The position numbers and the translations under genes are program-made. From the NCBI GenBank assembly GCA_009777235.1, contig WRMH01000002.1:1-64000 (forward strand): DNA of 64,000 bases. The letters run 5' to 3'. The stretch's first letter is position 1. Every line of letters begins with the position of its first letter. Positions 1 to 8,876 of this stretch are shown here, piece after piece. This stretch comes from Oscillospiraceae bacterium (GTDB taxonomy: Bacteria; Bacillota; Clostridia; Oscillospirales; Oscillospiraceae). The notes under the pieces are model-generated. The model saw only the letters and a list, made by a program, of their open reading frames with translations, did no database searches and was not told the origin of the DNA.

Positions 1-53
1 GCAAACTGCCTGTATTTTATTAAAGGCTATTTTGATTGTCAAGAGATATGTTT

Positions 54-82
54 TTGACAACATACGACAAAACTGTTATATT
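54..82 (+). promoter_or_regulatory. sigma-A promoter for the mannosyltransferase gene
   Basis: A -35 TTGACA (54-59) and a -10 TATATT (77-82) are separated by 17 bases. They lie 37 bases upstream of the start codon at 120, which has a GAGGTG ribosome site at 107-112. The hexamers are seen directly; activity is inferred. Confidence 0.7.
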
Positions 83-119
83 ATAAATACAAGTTCCGGG
101 GCAAGCGAGGTGAAATAAT

Positions 120-1712
120 ATGATGGAATATCTTAAAAGCGCGTTTGCCGCCGTGACGGCTGCGTCATCATTTACTGTGCTTGCAATCTTTTTCATATTG
201 CTGTTTTTTATGTACTATATCAAAATATCAAGACCCGAACCCGGAACGGTCGAATGGATACTCGCAAAAGAGCAGTCTCGCGAAAAAAAGCTGACGTTCT
301 TTACCGAAAGATATTCCCTTTCCAAAAATGATTACATTTCATTATCTCTCATTCTCATCTGCTTCGTGTTTTTGGCTCTTTTTAACCTTGGCAGTACAAG
401 TCATGTCGAGGTGCCGGAGCAAATAGAATATCGCAGAGAGCACAGCAGTTTGCCCGAGGGGAGCAACCATATAAACAATATGTATTTTGATGAGATTTAT
501 TTCGTCAGAACCGCTGTTGAGCATATTGAGGGCGGTAATATTTATGAATGGACTCACCCGCCGCTCGGCAAAAACATCATGGCCGCTTCCATATTGCTTT
601 TCGGCTCAACGCCTTTTGGCTGGAGACTCATCGGAGCTCTTTGCGGCGTGATCATGCTCGCGGTCATGTATATTTTTCTCAAAAACCTATTTGGCAAAAC
701 GGCAGTCGCCACCTGCGGCACACTCCTCTTAGGCTTTGAATTTTGCCGCTTAGTACAGTCGCGCATCGGCACTATTGATACCTATGTGATACTCTTTATC
801 TTGCTGTCGTACTTTTTCATGTATCGCTATGTGACGACTAATCCTGACGCACCGCTAAAAAACAGCCTCTTGCCTCTTGGTATGTCCGGGCTCTTCTTCG
901 GGCTTAGTTTTGCGGTCAAGTGGATAGGGTTCTATGCCGGAGCAGGGCTTTTGCTTATATATATCATTCGGCTTGTGTTGCTGAAAAGGCATTATATGGA
1001 TAATGACAAACCGAAATTTGCCCTATATTTCGCGCAAACATTTCTGTACTCGATATTGTTTTTTATCATCATACCGCTTGCCATTTACTACATCAACTAT
1101 ATCCCGTATATACCGCAATGGATAGCGCGGGGCTCGGTTTCCGAAAACAGAACGCTCCTTAGCCTTGAGTATCTCAAGTTAGTGTGGGCCAACCAAGTGA
1201 ACATGTTTAACTATCACAGCGGGCTTGAAGCTACGCACAGCGCTTCATCTTTCTGGTGGCAATGGATTTTTGACATTAAGCCTATCTTGTTTGTGCGAAA
1301 CTATTCAGATGGATTACGCGCCGTTTTCGGAGCTTTTGGCAATCCGATTATATATTGGGCAGGGCTTCTTGCTATGATGACAATGGCTGTCCGGGTATTT
1401 GCGCACCGTGACGCGAAAGCACTCTTTATACTCATCGGTTATTTGGCAGGCTTGCTGCCGTGGGTCGCCGTGACACGCGTTGTGTTTGCGTACCATTACT
1501 ACGCAAGCTCGCTCTTTTTGATTTTAGCTTTGGCACACATTATAAACACAATCTTTGAGCGGAAAAAGCCAAAGCACAAAGCCTACGCATATGGTTTTAC
1601 AGCCGTTGCCGGAGCTGTGTTTGCGATATTTTACCCTATGCTCTCCGGTTTATATTTGCCGGCTTGGTACTATGCCTTTTTCACTCAATGGCTGCCGACT
1701 TGGGGTTTTTGA
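120..1712 (+). CDS. PMT-family (GT39-like) protein mannosyltransferase, membrane protein
   Basis: A 530-residue polytopic membrane protein of the dolichyl/polyprenyl-phosphate-mannose protein mannosyltransferase family. These enzymes move a mannose from a lipid-linked donor to an acceptor, often Ser/Thr of exported proteins, on the outer face of the membrane. The family signature is visible at about residues 120-150: an acidic YFDEIYF motif in the first large loop, then THPPLGK. About ten hydrophobic segments follow, and a hydrophobic N-terminal helix (about 18-36) comes first. Tandem ATGs occur at 120 and 123; the first is called from its spacing to GAGGTG. It has its own promoter and is followed by an inverted-repeat element. 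The acceptor is unknown; the secreted Ser/Thr/Pro-rich proteins nearby are possible substrates, which is inference. Confidence 0.88.
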   Translation: MMEYLKSAFAAVTAASSFTVLAIFFILLFFMYYIKISRPEPGTVEWILAKEQSREKKLTFFTERYSLSKNDYISLSLILICFVFLALFNLGSTSHVEVPEQIEYRREHSSLPEGSNHINNMYFDEIYFVRTAVEHIEGGNIYEWTHPPLGKNIMAASILLFGSTPFGWRLIGALCGVIMLAVMYIFLKNLFGKTAVATCGTLLLGFEFCRLVQSRIGTIDTYVILFILLSYFFMYRYVTTNPDAPLKNSLLPLGMSGLFFGLSFAVKWIGFYAGAGLLLIYIIRLVLLKRHYMDNDKPKFALYFAQTFLYSILFFIIIPLAIYYINYIPYIPQWIARGSVSENRTLLSLEYLKLVWANQVNMFNYHSGLEATHSASSFWWQWIFDIKPILFVRNYSDGLRAVFGAFGNPIIYWAGLLAMMTMAVRVFAHRDAKALFILIGYLAGLLPWVAVTRVVFAYHYYASSLFLILALAHIINTIFERKKPKHKAYAYGFTAVAGAVFAIFYPMLSGLYLPAWYYAFFTQWLPTWGF

Positions 1713-1726
1713 GGTCAATTTAATAC

Positions 1727-1908
1727 AGGCAACCTCCAAAAACCCTATCACGGCAATCTCCCTGCGATTTTTTCGCCATACTTCGTTAAATTTCCTTGAA
1801 AGAAAGCAATTATTCCTGCGAAAATTTGCCTAGTAAAACCTGCCTGCCGGCAGGTTGGCAAAAAAATCACTTGGTATCTTGCTCGCTCAGGGTTTCCGGA
1901 GGTTGCCT
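1727..1908. repeat. 182-bp inverted-repeat element (MITE-like)
   Basis: The ends are AGGCAACCTCC (1727-1737) and its exact complement GGAGGTTGCCT (1898-1908). Just inside, AAACCCT is matched by AGGGTTT. The interior holds no plausible gene and contains a second palindrome, CTGCCGGCAG, near 1849. No convincing target duplication was seen. It fills nearly all the space between the mannosyltransferase gene and rpiB. Its right end reads into TACAAT (1908-1913), which could act as a -10 for rpiB, but no good -35 accompanies it. Confidence 0.65.
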
Positions 1909-1939
1909 ACAATATATCTAAACAAAACGGAGGTTTACA

Positions 1940-2389
1940 ATGATTGCGTTAGCGTGTGATCAAGGCGGATTTGAACTTATGGGCGTCGTGCGGGCTCATC
2001 TTGACTCAAAGAATATTTTGTATAAAGATTTTGGAACATTTTCCCCGGATAGCTGCCATTATCCCGAGATAGCTGTCCCGGCGGCAAAGGCGATCGTTTC
2101 CGGCGAATGTGACAAAGGTATCTTTATATGCGGTACGGGTATCGGAATGTCCATAGCGGCAAATAAAGTGCCGGGTATTAGGGCGGCGTTGTGCACCAAT
2201 GAATATATGGCGGATATGGCGCGCGCCCACAATGACGCAAATGTTTTGGCCTTGGGCGGCCGTGTTCTGAAATCTGACTGCGCGATTGCTATCGTAGATA
2301 CATTTTTGAAAACTGCTTTCAGCGGACAAGACAGGCATATCCACCGCGTCGGTCTTTTAAATGCGGCCGACAGAAGCAATGAGGAATAG
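1940..2389 (+). CDS. rpiB: Ribose-5-phosphate isomerase B (RpiB/LacAB family)
   Basis: Interconverts ribose 5-phosphate and ribulose 5-phosphate in the non-oxidative pentose phosphate pathway (cytosolic). The 149 residues match the usual size. Family marks are the N-terminal ALACDQGG phosphate/sugar loop, the catalytic-cysteine motif CGTGIGMS (Cys64) and ARAHNDANVLALGGR. The start has a strong GGAGG site at good spacing. It is followed after three bases by a small membrane-protein gene, so the two are probably co-transcribed. A related sugar-phosphate isomerase role (allose 6-phosphate or galactose 6-phosphate type) is possible; RpiB is the most likely reading. Confidence 0.93.
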   Translation: MIALACDQGGFELMGVVRAHLDSKNILYKDFGTFSPDSCHYPEIAVPAAKAIVSGECDKGIFICGTGIGMSIAANKVPGIRAALCTNEYMADMARAHNDANVLALGGRVLKSDCAIAIVDTFLKTAFSGQDRHIHRVGLLNAADRSNEE

Positions 2390-2392
2390 GCA

Positions 2393-2677
2393 ATGGCTCG
2401 TCGTTATGTACCCAATACATATTATAACAGGCGTTTTTTGCGTCTTATCGTCAGCATTATCATAACTGTTGTTTTGTCTTTTTTGATATTGTTTCTGATT
2501 TTATTTTTTATCTTCCAAGGCTATGTCGTAGACGGGCAGCTTGTGGGTATACCGTGGCTTGACGGCGCTTCCGTCACCGACGGCAATTCCGACGCCATCT
2601 CAGACGATGCCTCTCCCTCCGCCGACGATGCTTCTCCCGTCACAGACAACAATGACAACACTCCCGCCGCCGACTGA
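2393..2677 (+). CDS. Small single-pass membrane protein, unknown function
   Basis: 94 residues: a basic N-terminus (about 1-16), one very hydrophobic helix (about 17-42) and an Asp/Ser/Ala-rich tail that is probably outside the cell. No known family is recognised. The ribosome site GAGGAA lies in the last codons of rpiB, three bases away, suggesting translational coupling. The tail is simple in composition, like a linker. Its function cannot be inferred. Confidence 0.6.
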   Translation: MARRYVPNTYYNRRFLRLIVSIIITVVLSFLILFLILFFIFQGYVVDGQLVGIPWLDGASVTDGNSDAISDDASPSADDASPVTDNNDNTPAAD

Positions 2678-2692
2678 CGACTCCACTCAAAG

Positions 2693-2722
2693 AACCTCTG
2701 CGGCGAAAGAGCCGCAGAGGTT
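2693..2722. terminator. Strong stem-loop between convergent genes
   Basis: A perfect 12-bp stem, AACCTCTGCGGC / GCCGCAGAGGTT, with loop GAAAGA, lies between the plus-strand rpiB operon and the minus-strand GH5 gene. It lacks a good T run on either side, so it may be a weak bidirectional terminator or an mRNA 3'-end stabiliser. Confidence 0.6.
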
Positions 2723-2757
2723 ATCTGCATAGAGCAAAATGTTAAAGTGTTTTAACC

Positions 2758-4071
2758 CTACCTATAGTTGCGGATAAATGCTTCGGCGATTTCGGGGTGA
2801 TGCCATACATTTTCCTGCCGATGCATAAGCCCGAAAGCTTCATTATTTGTCGTGCTGCGAATGCCGTTATCCCACCATACGCATGGTATGCCAAGCGCCG
2901 CGGCCTTTGAGGTATAATAATCCGCCCAGGCAACACGGGCATCATGGTTTTCGTCTTTGTTTAACATACCCGTTTCGCCCATCACAACGGCTATCCCCTG
3001 CGAGATAAATCGGTTGTCTATGCGCTCAAAGAGCCAGTCAATTTCTTTTGTATCTTCAAAATCGTTCGGATCAAAGGTATTTCGGGCAAGCCTTGTGTTG
3101 AGCACAATGTCATATGGCGTGTAGGCGTGAAGCGATACGATTACTCTGTCGTCGTTTCGCGGAGTCCACATATCGCCGATGGCGTTTTGATCGGCGCTTG
3201 CCGCGTGTGTCGGTATCATGAGAAAACGCTTTTCGTTGTTGTAGCCCGTGCCGCGCACAGTATTGATGAAATACATATTCCACCCATTGATGACGCTGCG
3301 GGCTTCCGTCGTGCCTCCTGTCCACTCGTGATCCGTATCAAACATTCTTGGCTCATTCATCGCCTCAAAGATGAGCTTTTCGGAATATCCCGCAAAACGC
3401 GACGCTATTTGGTGCCAGAGCGCGGTCAGAATATTCAACGCGGCTTTATTATCTGACGAAGGGAAGTTCCATCTTTCGTGGTGGGTGTTGATGATAACGT
3501 ACATATCAAATTCAAACGCCCAGTCAACTATTTCTTGCACACGGTCAAGTATTGACTCATCGAGTATATAATCGGGCGCCGGGCCGATAAACCGCTCCCA
3601 CGTGGTTGGAATACGAAGCGTCTTAAACCCTGTGTCGGCGAGAAGCTCTATCATATCGCGGGTTGTAATGGGGTTTCCCCATGAGGTTTCCTGCAATGTC
3701 ACGGAAACAGGTGAGTTCGCGCCCAAAACCGCGTCGAGCGTGTTACCGAGATTCCATCCCGCCCCCATATTTTTTGTCAGCTCAAACGCCGTGATATTCT
3801 CGTCAAACGGCATTATCACATCGGGGGTCGGAATCTCGCCAAGCGTCGGAGGGGGATCATCACCATTGCCGGGCCGGGCGCTGCCCGGGGTAGGTTCGGG
3901 CGCGGGCGTCGGCGCGGGCGTCGGCGTCGGCGGATTTTCATCGCCCGTGCCCTGTGTGCCGGGTGGTGCTGTCGAGACACTGCCCTCACCGTCTGATGAT
4001 GGGACACAACCAACAAGGCTCATGCTTACGAGCACAAATATCAAAAGCTCTTTTATATATCTTTTTTTCAT
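2758..4071 (-). CDS. Secreted GH5-family endoglycanase (cellulase-like lipoprotein)
   Basis: 437 residues. It has a lipoprotein signal with lipobox LVGC (Cys22), a Pro/Thr/Gly-rich linker to about residue 85, then a glycoside hydrolase family 5 barrel. Visible landmarks are GWNLGNTLDA (about 105-114), RIPTTW (about 153), INTHHE (about 194), the acid/base Glu240 in EAMNEP and the nucleophile Glu366 in MGETG. It probably cleaves beta-1,4-glucan or a related beta-mannan/xyloglucan outside the cell. It is the last gene of the sugar-transport block, 58 bases after a solute-binding protein gene, so its products are plausibly imported by that transporter. The ribosome site AGGAG is about 14 bases from the ATG, longer than ideal. 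Confidence 0.92.
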   Translation of the reverse strand: MKKRYIKELLIFVLVSMSLVGCVPSSDGEGSVSTAPPGTQGTGDENPPTPTPAPTPAPEPTPGSARPGNGDDPPPTLGEIPTPDVIMPFDENITAFELTKNMGAGWNLGNTLDAVLGANSPVSVTLQETSWGNPITTRDMIELLADTGFKTLRIPTTWERFIGPAPDYILDESILDRVQEIVDWAFEFDMYVIINTHHERWNFPSSDNKAALNILTALWHQIASRFAGYSEKLIFEAMNEPRMFDTDHEWTGGTTEARSVINGWNMYFINTVRGTGYNNEKRFLMIPTHAASADQNAIGDMWTPRNDDRVIVSLHAYTPYDIVLNTRLARNTFDPNDFEDTKEIDWLFERIDNRFISQGIAVVMGETGMLNKDENHDARVAWADYYTSKAAALGIPCVWWDNGIRSTTNNEAFGLMHRQENVWHHPEIAEAFIRNYR

Positions 4072-4129
4072 AATTTACATCAAACTCCTGACTTTTGATT
4101 GCATCCCACCCGGACGGCGCATTTGTTAA

Positions 4130-5605
4130 TTATTTAAAGTAGTTGTCGAGAGCGTCCTGATACACCTGTTTATATGTCTCGGCATATTGTATCGCCGTAT
4201 ACTCGGCAGGACGGGTCGTAGTTTCGAGCATATATGGGACTGACGGCCCAAAGCCGAGGTCCATTAGCAGGTCAAAGCCCATACGTCCGGCGACTTTCAT
4301 ATAGTACTCGATATTCGCCTCTGAAATCATTCTGTCTTTCCACCACTGAATGTCGTCGCGATACTCAAGGTCTCCATCATACCAGTTGGTGAGGTCGTAC
4401 ATTATATTGAAAACTTCTCCCGGGTCCTTGATGTAGCGCGGTATGAAATAGTAGTTTCCTGACACGTTTGTAGTCGCCATAGTGTCTTTATTTCCGCTCG
4501 GGCCAACGGGGAACGGAACCATTCCTATATCAAACGGGGTTTCAAGACCTCCGAACTCTTCGTTTATCCAAAACGCCGAAATCCAAAATCCCGACTTGCC
4601 TTCCGCAAAGAGGCTGTTATTTATCGCCCAGTCGTCTTCGTTCCAAGGACGCGCCGTCTTGTCTACATTGTACAGCTCATACATGAAGTTGAGGACTTCG
4701 AGCGTTTTTGGAGAGTCTACCGTTTGAATCGGGCCTCCCGCAAACACCGTATCGTTAGAAAACAGCATACTTTGCAGGAAGTTTGTCCAATATCCTGCAT
4801 AGCCGTAAATATCTTGCGACGTGTCGGTCAGCTCGCGGCAATACTCGCGAAACTTATCCCATGTCCACTCGCCTTTATCCCAAAGGTCTTGCGGGTCTTC
4901 AAGCCCTTTTGCCTGAAGCATGTCGCGGTTGTAGCCGAGCATATACATACCCGTATTTAACCCCGCTCCTCTGAACATATATGTTTTGTCCTGACCGGGA
5001 ATTTTCACGTTTTCCATAACGATATTTTCACCGGGGGGCGCAAACAGGTCATTATAAAACTCGGGGTCAATATCCATGTCCTCCAGAGCCGTAGCCATGC
5101 CGTTTAAGACTGCCGGAATGACAAATTGGGTGTCGCCCATATAGACATCGGCATCCGGCCATCCGCTCATAATTGAAATCGGGATATTTTCCATTATGCC
5201 GTCCCATGTCATGTTGACAAATTCTATGTAGACATTATATTTGTCTTCAACATAGCGTACTCTGTCGAGCGTCATTTGCGCGGTTTCCGGGTCGTTGACA
5301 GAGGGGTTGTCAAAAATACTCGTGTGCGTTGAATCGTAATACATATCATAAAACGATCCGATTATTATGTGGCGTCTTCCGTCTTTTGTGCGGTAAACGT
5401 CCGCATCTTTGTCCGGCAGGGTATAGTCGGGAGCCACAAACTGCGGAGGCCCGTCATCGTCACCATCGCCGTCGCCGCCGTTGCCCGGATTTTCCGTACC
5501 CGGTGAGCTGTCCGGGTTTGTGTCGTCGCCGCCTCCGCCGCCGCAAGCGGCAAGCATGACAAAGAGGAATACGAAGCTGAGGAGTAAAGCAAATATACGT
5601 TTCAT
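4130..5605 (-). CDS. ABC sugar transporter solute-binding lipoprotein (CUT1 type)
   Basis: 491 residues. It has a signal peptide with lipobox MLAAC (Cys21), a Gly/Asp/Pro-rich linker to about 55, then an extracellular solute-binding protein family 1 fold. Late aromatic-rich stretches such as GYWTNF and GFWISAFW are typical of oligosaccharide binding. It should capture an oligosaccharide for the permease pair encoded just upstream. It lies between a carbohydrate-binding lipoprotein gene and the GH5 gene. The start has AAAGGA at good spacing. The substrate cannot be read from sequence; the GH5 neighbour suggests a beta-glucan or beta-mannan oligomer. Confidence 0.9.
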   Translation of the reverse strand: MKRIFALLLSFVFLFVMLAACGGGGGDDTNPDSSPGTENPGNGGDGDGDDDGPPQFVAPDYTLPDKDADVYRTKDGRRHIIIGSFYDMYYDSTHTSIFDNPSVNDPETAQMTLDRVRYVEDKYNVYIEFVNMTWDGIMENIPISIMSGWPDADVYMGDTQFVIPAVLNGMATALEDMDIDPEFYNDLFAPPGENIVMENVKIPGQDKTYMFRGAGLNTGMYMLGYNRDMLQAKGLEDPQDLWDKGEWTWDKFREYCRELTDTSQDIYGYAGYWTNFLQSMLFSNDTVFAGGPIQTVDSPKTLEVLNFMYELYNVDKTARPWNEDDWAINNSLFAEGKSGFWISAFWINEEFGGLETPFDIGMVPFPVGPSGNKDTMATTNVSGNYYFIPRYIKDPGEVFNIMYDLTNWYDGDLEYRDDIQWWKDRMISEANIEYYMKVAGRMGFDLLMDLGFGPSVPYMLETTTRPAEYTAIQYAETYKQVYQDALDNYFK

Positions 5606-5636
5606 TGTTATTTAATCCTTTCTCAAGTAATGAATT

Positions 5637-6770
5637 CTACTTAAAGCTATCGGGCACCATGTCCGCGTCATATAACAGATAGATTGCCGTAACGGGCACG
5701 CTGTTCCAGTTACCCATCGCAAATTTTGCCGATGATTTCAAAACTCCGTCATCACCTTCTTCTACGGCCTCGCTGATCCATCCGGGGTCAAAATCAATAT
5801 CTTGCCACATGACCGTCAAGACGCCGTCCGCCCAAAATTCATGTACTTTGACTTGTGTCCACGCCCAACTGTTGTATACACCAAAGTAAACAAACTCAAA
5901 GCTGTCAACCGGGTCTGCTATTTCAAACGCTATGCCATATGAAACCGCAACGATTTCCCAAGGCATATCTTCACCCTCGTAGTTATCCGTGCCGGGCGTA
6001 AACCATGTTTGCCAGCCGCCGGGGCTGCCGTCGGGCGGTGGGTTTAGCATTTCCCATTTTGACAAGACAACGCCCTCGCCATAGCTTTCGGGAGCCGCCC
6101 AGCCCGCGTTGGTTTTCGCGCTTATCGCCATATCGTTGGCATCATAGAAAGTGATGGACTCAATATGAACGATGGCGGGGGTTTCCCCCTTGTCCGCCGG
6201 TCCGTTTACAAGGCAGGAAAATTCCACCAAGTTGGGGCCTTGCGCCGAAAATCCTTGGTCTGCTTCAAACTCAAATATTGCTTGGTTTGGGTTTCGCGTA
6301 GCCAGATAGACTTGCCATTTGCTCTCGGCAAACGCGCTTCTGTCTCCGCTCATGACGCCGATTCTGCCGGAAACCGCGCTAAAATTGCCGTCCGGGTACT
6401 CGGCATAAATGTCCATGACAATCGTTTTCACGTCTGTCACGCGCTCGCCCAATAGCCCGTCTACATTGATGCCGACGCGCATATTCCGTCCTGCGGGTGC
6501 TTTGATTGCAAGACCGTTTGCGCCCGCGGCAATCGTCGTGCCCGCATCTGTGCCCGGTGTTCCGGTGTTTGCCATGACAAAGCCAACATTTCCGTCGGCA
6601 AAATCAATGGTATATGCGTATGTGTCTGCGTCGGGTGCGTTCGCGCCGTTATCGCCGTCTGCGGGTGTTGGTTCTGGGGTTGCGGTTTCGCTTCCGTCAT
6701 TACATGCCGCCGCAAATGCAAGTATGAGGATAAGGCAAAGAAGTACGCTAAATATGTTTTTTCCTTTCAT
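5637..6770 (-). CDS. Lipoprotein, probable carbohydrate-binding beta-sandwich protein
   Basis: 377 residues. Lipobox AAAC (Cys23), an acidic/Pro linker (24-50), then two beta-rich halves (about 50-215 and 235-377). No catalytic motif is seen. The second half carries FGVYNSWAW (about 296-304) followed by ADGVLTVMW, closely echoed in the anchored surface protein at 22414-23592 (FGAYNGWSW, then EDGLVYILW). It probably binds polysaccharide at the cell surface near the GH5 enzyme and binding protein; this is inference from fold-like features and context. AGGAAGG precedes the ATG and an extended -10 promoter lies just upstream. Confidence 0.65.
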   Translation of the reverse strand: MKGKNIFSVLLCLILILAFAAACNDGSETATPEPTPADGDNGANAPDADTYAYTIDFADGNVGFVMANTGTPGTDAGTTIAAGANGLAIKAPAGRNMRVGINVDGLLGERVTDVKTIVMDIYAEYPDGNFSAVSGRIGVMSGDRSAFAESKWQVYLATRNPNQAIFEFEADQGFSAQGPNLVEFSCLVNGPADKGETPAIVHIESITFYDANDMAISAKTNAGWAAPESYGEGVVLSKWEMLNPPPDGSPGGWQTWFTPGTDNYEGEDMPWEIVAVSYGIAFEIADPVDSFEFVYFGVYNSWAWTQVKVHEFWADGVLTVMWQDIDFDPGWISEAVEEGDDGVLKSSAKFAMGNWNSVPVTAIYLLYDADMVPDSFK

Positions 6771-6814
6771 TTTATCCTTCCTTTCTTTAGGTTGCCTTTT
6801 TTTTCGCTAAAAAC

Positions 6815-6823
6815 ATTATAGCA
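6815..6823 (-). promoter_or_regulatory. Extended -10 promoter within the sugar block
   Basis: On the minus strand TGCTATAAT (a TGn extended -10 with perfect TATAAT) lies 45 bases upstream of the lipoprotein start at 6770. The -35 region is poor. It could give the lipoprotein, binding protein and GH5 genes expression separate from the permeases. Confidence 0.5.
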
Positions 6824-6868
6824 GAATTATGCGCTTTATAAAACCTTTAATTGTCTACCTCGAGCTTT

Positions 6869-7855
6869 TTATCCGACGATTCCGCTGCGTTCGATGCCCT
6901 CAATGAGATGTTTTTGCAGAAAAACATAGATAAGCAGCAACGGCAAAATCATCATAACAACACCCGCATAGACATATAGTGTGGCAATGGCGGGGTCGCG
7001 CACCTGATCAACATTGGAGATCGTGGCGGCAAGAGAGCTGATTTTACGGCTGAGTAAAATGCTGTCACTCACGTTAAAAAGCCTGCCGAAAAAGTTGTCG
7101 TTATACTGCCAAACTACCCCAAATATCGCGACCGTAACAAGAGCCGGAGCCGCGTTTGGAAGCATGATCTGCAAGTATGTGCGTATATTCCCGGCGCCGT
7201 CAATAACGGCGGCCTCTTCGATTTCCCTCGGAAGCCCTCTGAAAAATTGATTGAAAATGAAGATATATAATCCCGAGCGCAGTCCCACGCCAAACAGCGT
7301 CATAATGATAACAGGCCATGTCGTGCCGAGCAAATTGACGCTGTTTCCCTGATTAAACAGCCCGACAAGCCCCAAGGGGTTGAAAGTTTGAAACGTCGTG
7401 TATAACGGGTACATGATCGTATGTGTCGGAAGCACTATGGTAACGATTACGCAGGCAAAGAGAATTTTCTTAAACGGGAAATTAAATCGCGCAAAACCGT
7501 ACCCCGCCATAGAGCATATGATAAGCTGTATGAGCGTAAGCCCCACCACATAGATCATCATATTGACAAGCACATTCCAATAATCCATGCGAGTTATGGC
7601 TAATTGATAGCGTTCTATGGTGGGGTTTTGCGGAATAAGATAGACTACGGGGCTGTAGTTGTCGGCGTTTGAGAAAAATGAGCTGGCTATTATGCCAATG
7701 AGCGGACTTAATATGACATAGGAGATACCGAGAATTATAACAGCGCGAAACGACGCGTACACCCACTGCCGCGCTTTGCGTTCGGCGTGGCCGCGCTTGC
7801 TCGAAAATGTGGGGTCGTCCGTTATTTCTTTTATTTTTTTGAAAACATTAAACAT
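6869..7855 (-). CDS. ABC sugar transporter permease (MalG/CUT1 type)
   Basis: 328 residues with about six membrane helices. It has the permease coupling loop EEAAVIDGAGNIRTYLQIML near residue 240, which contacts the ATPase. The N-terminus has a long cytoplasmic lead (about 1-33). It forms the inner-membrane channel with the permease encoded just upstream, 29 bases away, with GCAGGAA at its start. No ATPase is encoded nearby, as is common for CUT1 systems that share MsmK/UgpC-type ATPases. It probably serves the binding protein at 4130-5605. Confidence 0.93.
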   Translation of the reverse strand: MFNVFKKIKEITDDPTFSSKRGHAERKARQWVYASFRAVIILGISYVILSPLIGIIASSFFSNADNYSPVVYLIPQNPTIERYQLAITRMDYWNVLVNMMIYVVGLTLIQLIICSMAGYGFARFNFPFKKILFACVIVTIVLPTHTIMYPLYTTFQTFNPLGLVGLFNQGNSVNLLGTTWPVIIMTLFGVGLRSGLYIFIFNQFFRGLPREIEEAAVIDGAGNIRTYLQIMLPNAAPALVTVAIFGVVWQYNDNFFGRLFNVSDSILLSRKISSLAATISNVDQVRDPAIATLYVYAGVVMMILPLLLIYVFLQKHLIEGIERSGIVG

Positions 7856-7884
7856 ATTTCCTGCTGACTCCTAACTGCCGACCG

Positions 7885-8841
7885 CTAAGTATGGTAGAAT
7901 ATGCGGCGGCTCATCACGATTCCGACGATTATAAGAACAACGCAAACCGCAAGCGAACTGACAAGGCTAAATACCGAGCCAAGCCCATAGTTATATTCGG
8001 AGAATATCGTGTTGTACGACAGCACAACTACGGGGCTGTTTGCAAACGAATCAATAATTGTATACACCACATTGGTTAAAATAAGAGGCGAGACCATCGG
8101 GAAAGTTATCAGCCAAAATGTCTCATATGGCGTGGCTCCCTCAATTTTTGCCGCCTCATAAACTGACGGGGGGATAGACTGCAATGCCGCGAGGAAAATC
8201 ACTATCTGAACGCCGGATGCCGTGATTATCGTGTTTATCCGACCCACCGCCCCTATAATATATCCGATAAAAGCCGGAGGTATCGCCAAATCCCCCAGCA
8301 TATTGAGGTAGTAGTTTACGTCCACATTCGCGCTTGAGGTGATCGCCGTCATAATCTCGGGAGACGCGGGGCTGACGCCCCCCACCATCATTGAGCGGGC
8401 GGACACAAGGGCGTTTGCTATAGCCGGGGCGCCGAGAATGACCGGCATGAAAAATATGGCGCGTACTATTGTGCGTCCTCTGAATTTCTGGTTTATAAAC
8501 AGCGCCATAAAGAGCGAAAAGAAGATTATCAGCGGCACGTCAATCAGCATATTAAGCAGTGATGTACCGAGCGTTTCCGCAAACGTCGGGTGTATCGTAA
8601 ACGCCCTGGTAAAGTTGTCAAAATTATTCCATACCAGCTCAACTCCCGAGGTCGCTCCGGCAACAATGACATCAGACAGGCTCATGCGGACAGTCGTTAC
8701 AATCCCATAGGCAATAAAGGCAAAAAAGCCAATAAGAAACGGCAATACGAAAAGCAACCCTACGACCGACCTTTTGGACGACAGCGATAATGAAAACCGT
8801 CTCTTGTGTTTTATTTGTTTTAGCTCTGCTCCCGCGCTCAT
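7885..8841 (-). CDS. ABC sugar transporter permease (MalF/CUT1 type)
   Basis: 318 residues, hydrophobic throughout, with about six helices and the EAA loop YEAAKIEGATPYETFWLITF at about 230. It pairs with the downstream MalG-type permease. A segment after the fourth helix (about 135-175) forms a larger external loop. The start has GAGAGG at good spacing. It lies 35 bases after the DUF5696 gene, so that gene and the permeases are likely co-transcribed. Confidence 0.92.
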   Translation of the reverse strand: MSAGAELKQIKHKRRFSLSLSSKRSVVGLLFVLPFLIGFFAFIAYGIVTTVRMSLSDVIVAGATSGVELVWNNFDNFTRAFTIHPTFAETLGTSLLNMLIDVPLIIFFSLFMALFINQKFRGRTIVRAIFFMPVILGAPAIANALVSARSMMVGGVSPASPEIMTAITSSANVDVNYYLNMLGDLAIPPAFIGYIIGAVGRINTIITASGVQIVIFLAALQSIPPSVYEAAKIEGATPYETFWLITFPMVSPLILTNVVYTIIDSFANSPVVVLSYNTIFSEYNYGLGSVFSLVSSLAVCVVLIIVGIVMSRRIFYHT

Positions 8842-8876
8842 TTGTTAAATTCCTCTCAATAAGTTAAGCCTCGTGT

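Noticed and set aside
3602..4129. 175-residue plus-strand frame with Gly/Val repeats
   Set aside because: It is the complement of the Pro/Thr linker of the GH5 lipoprotein, not a gene.
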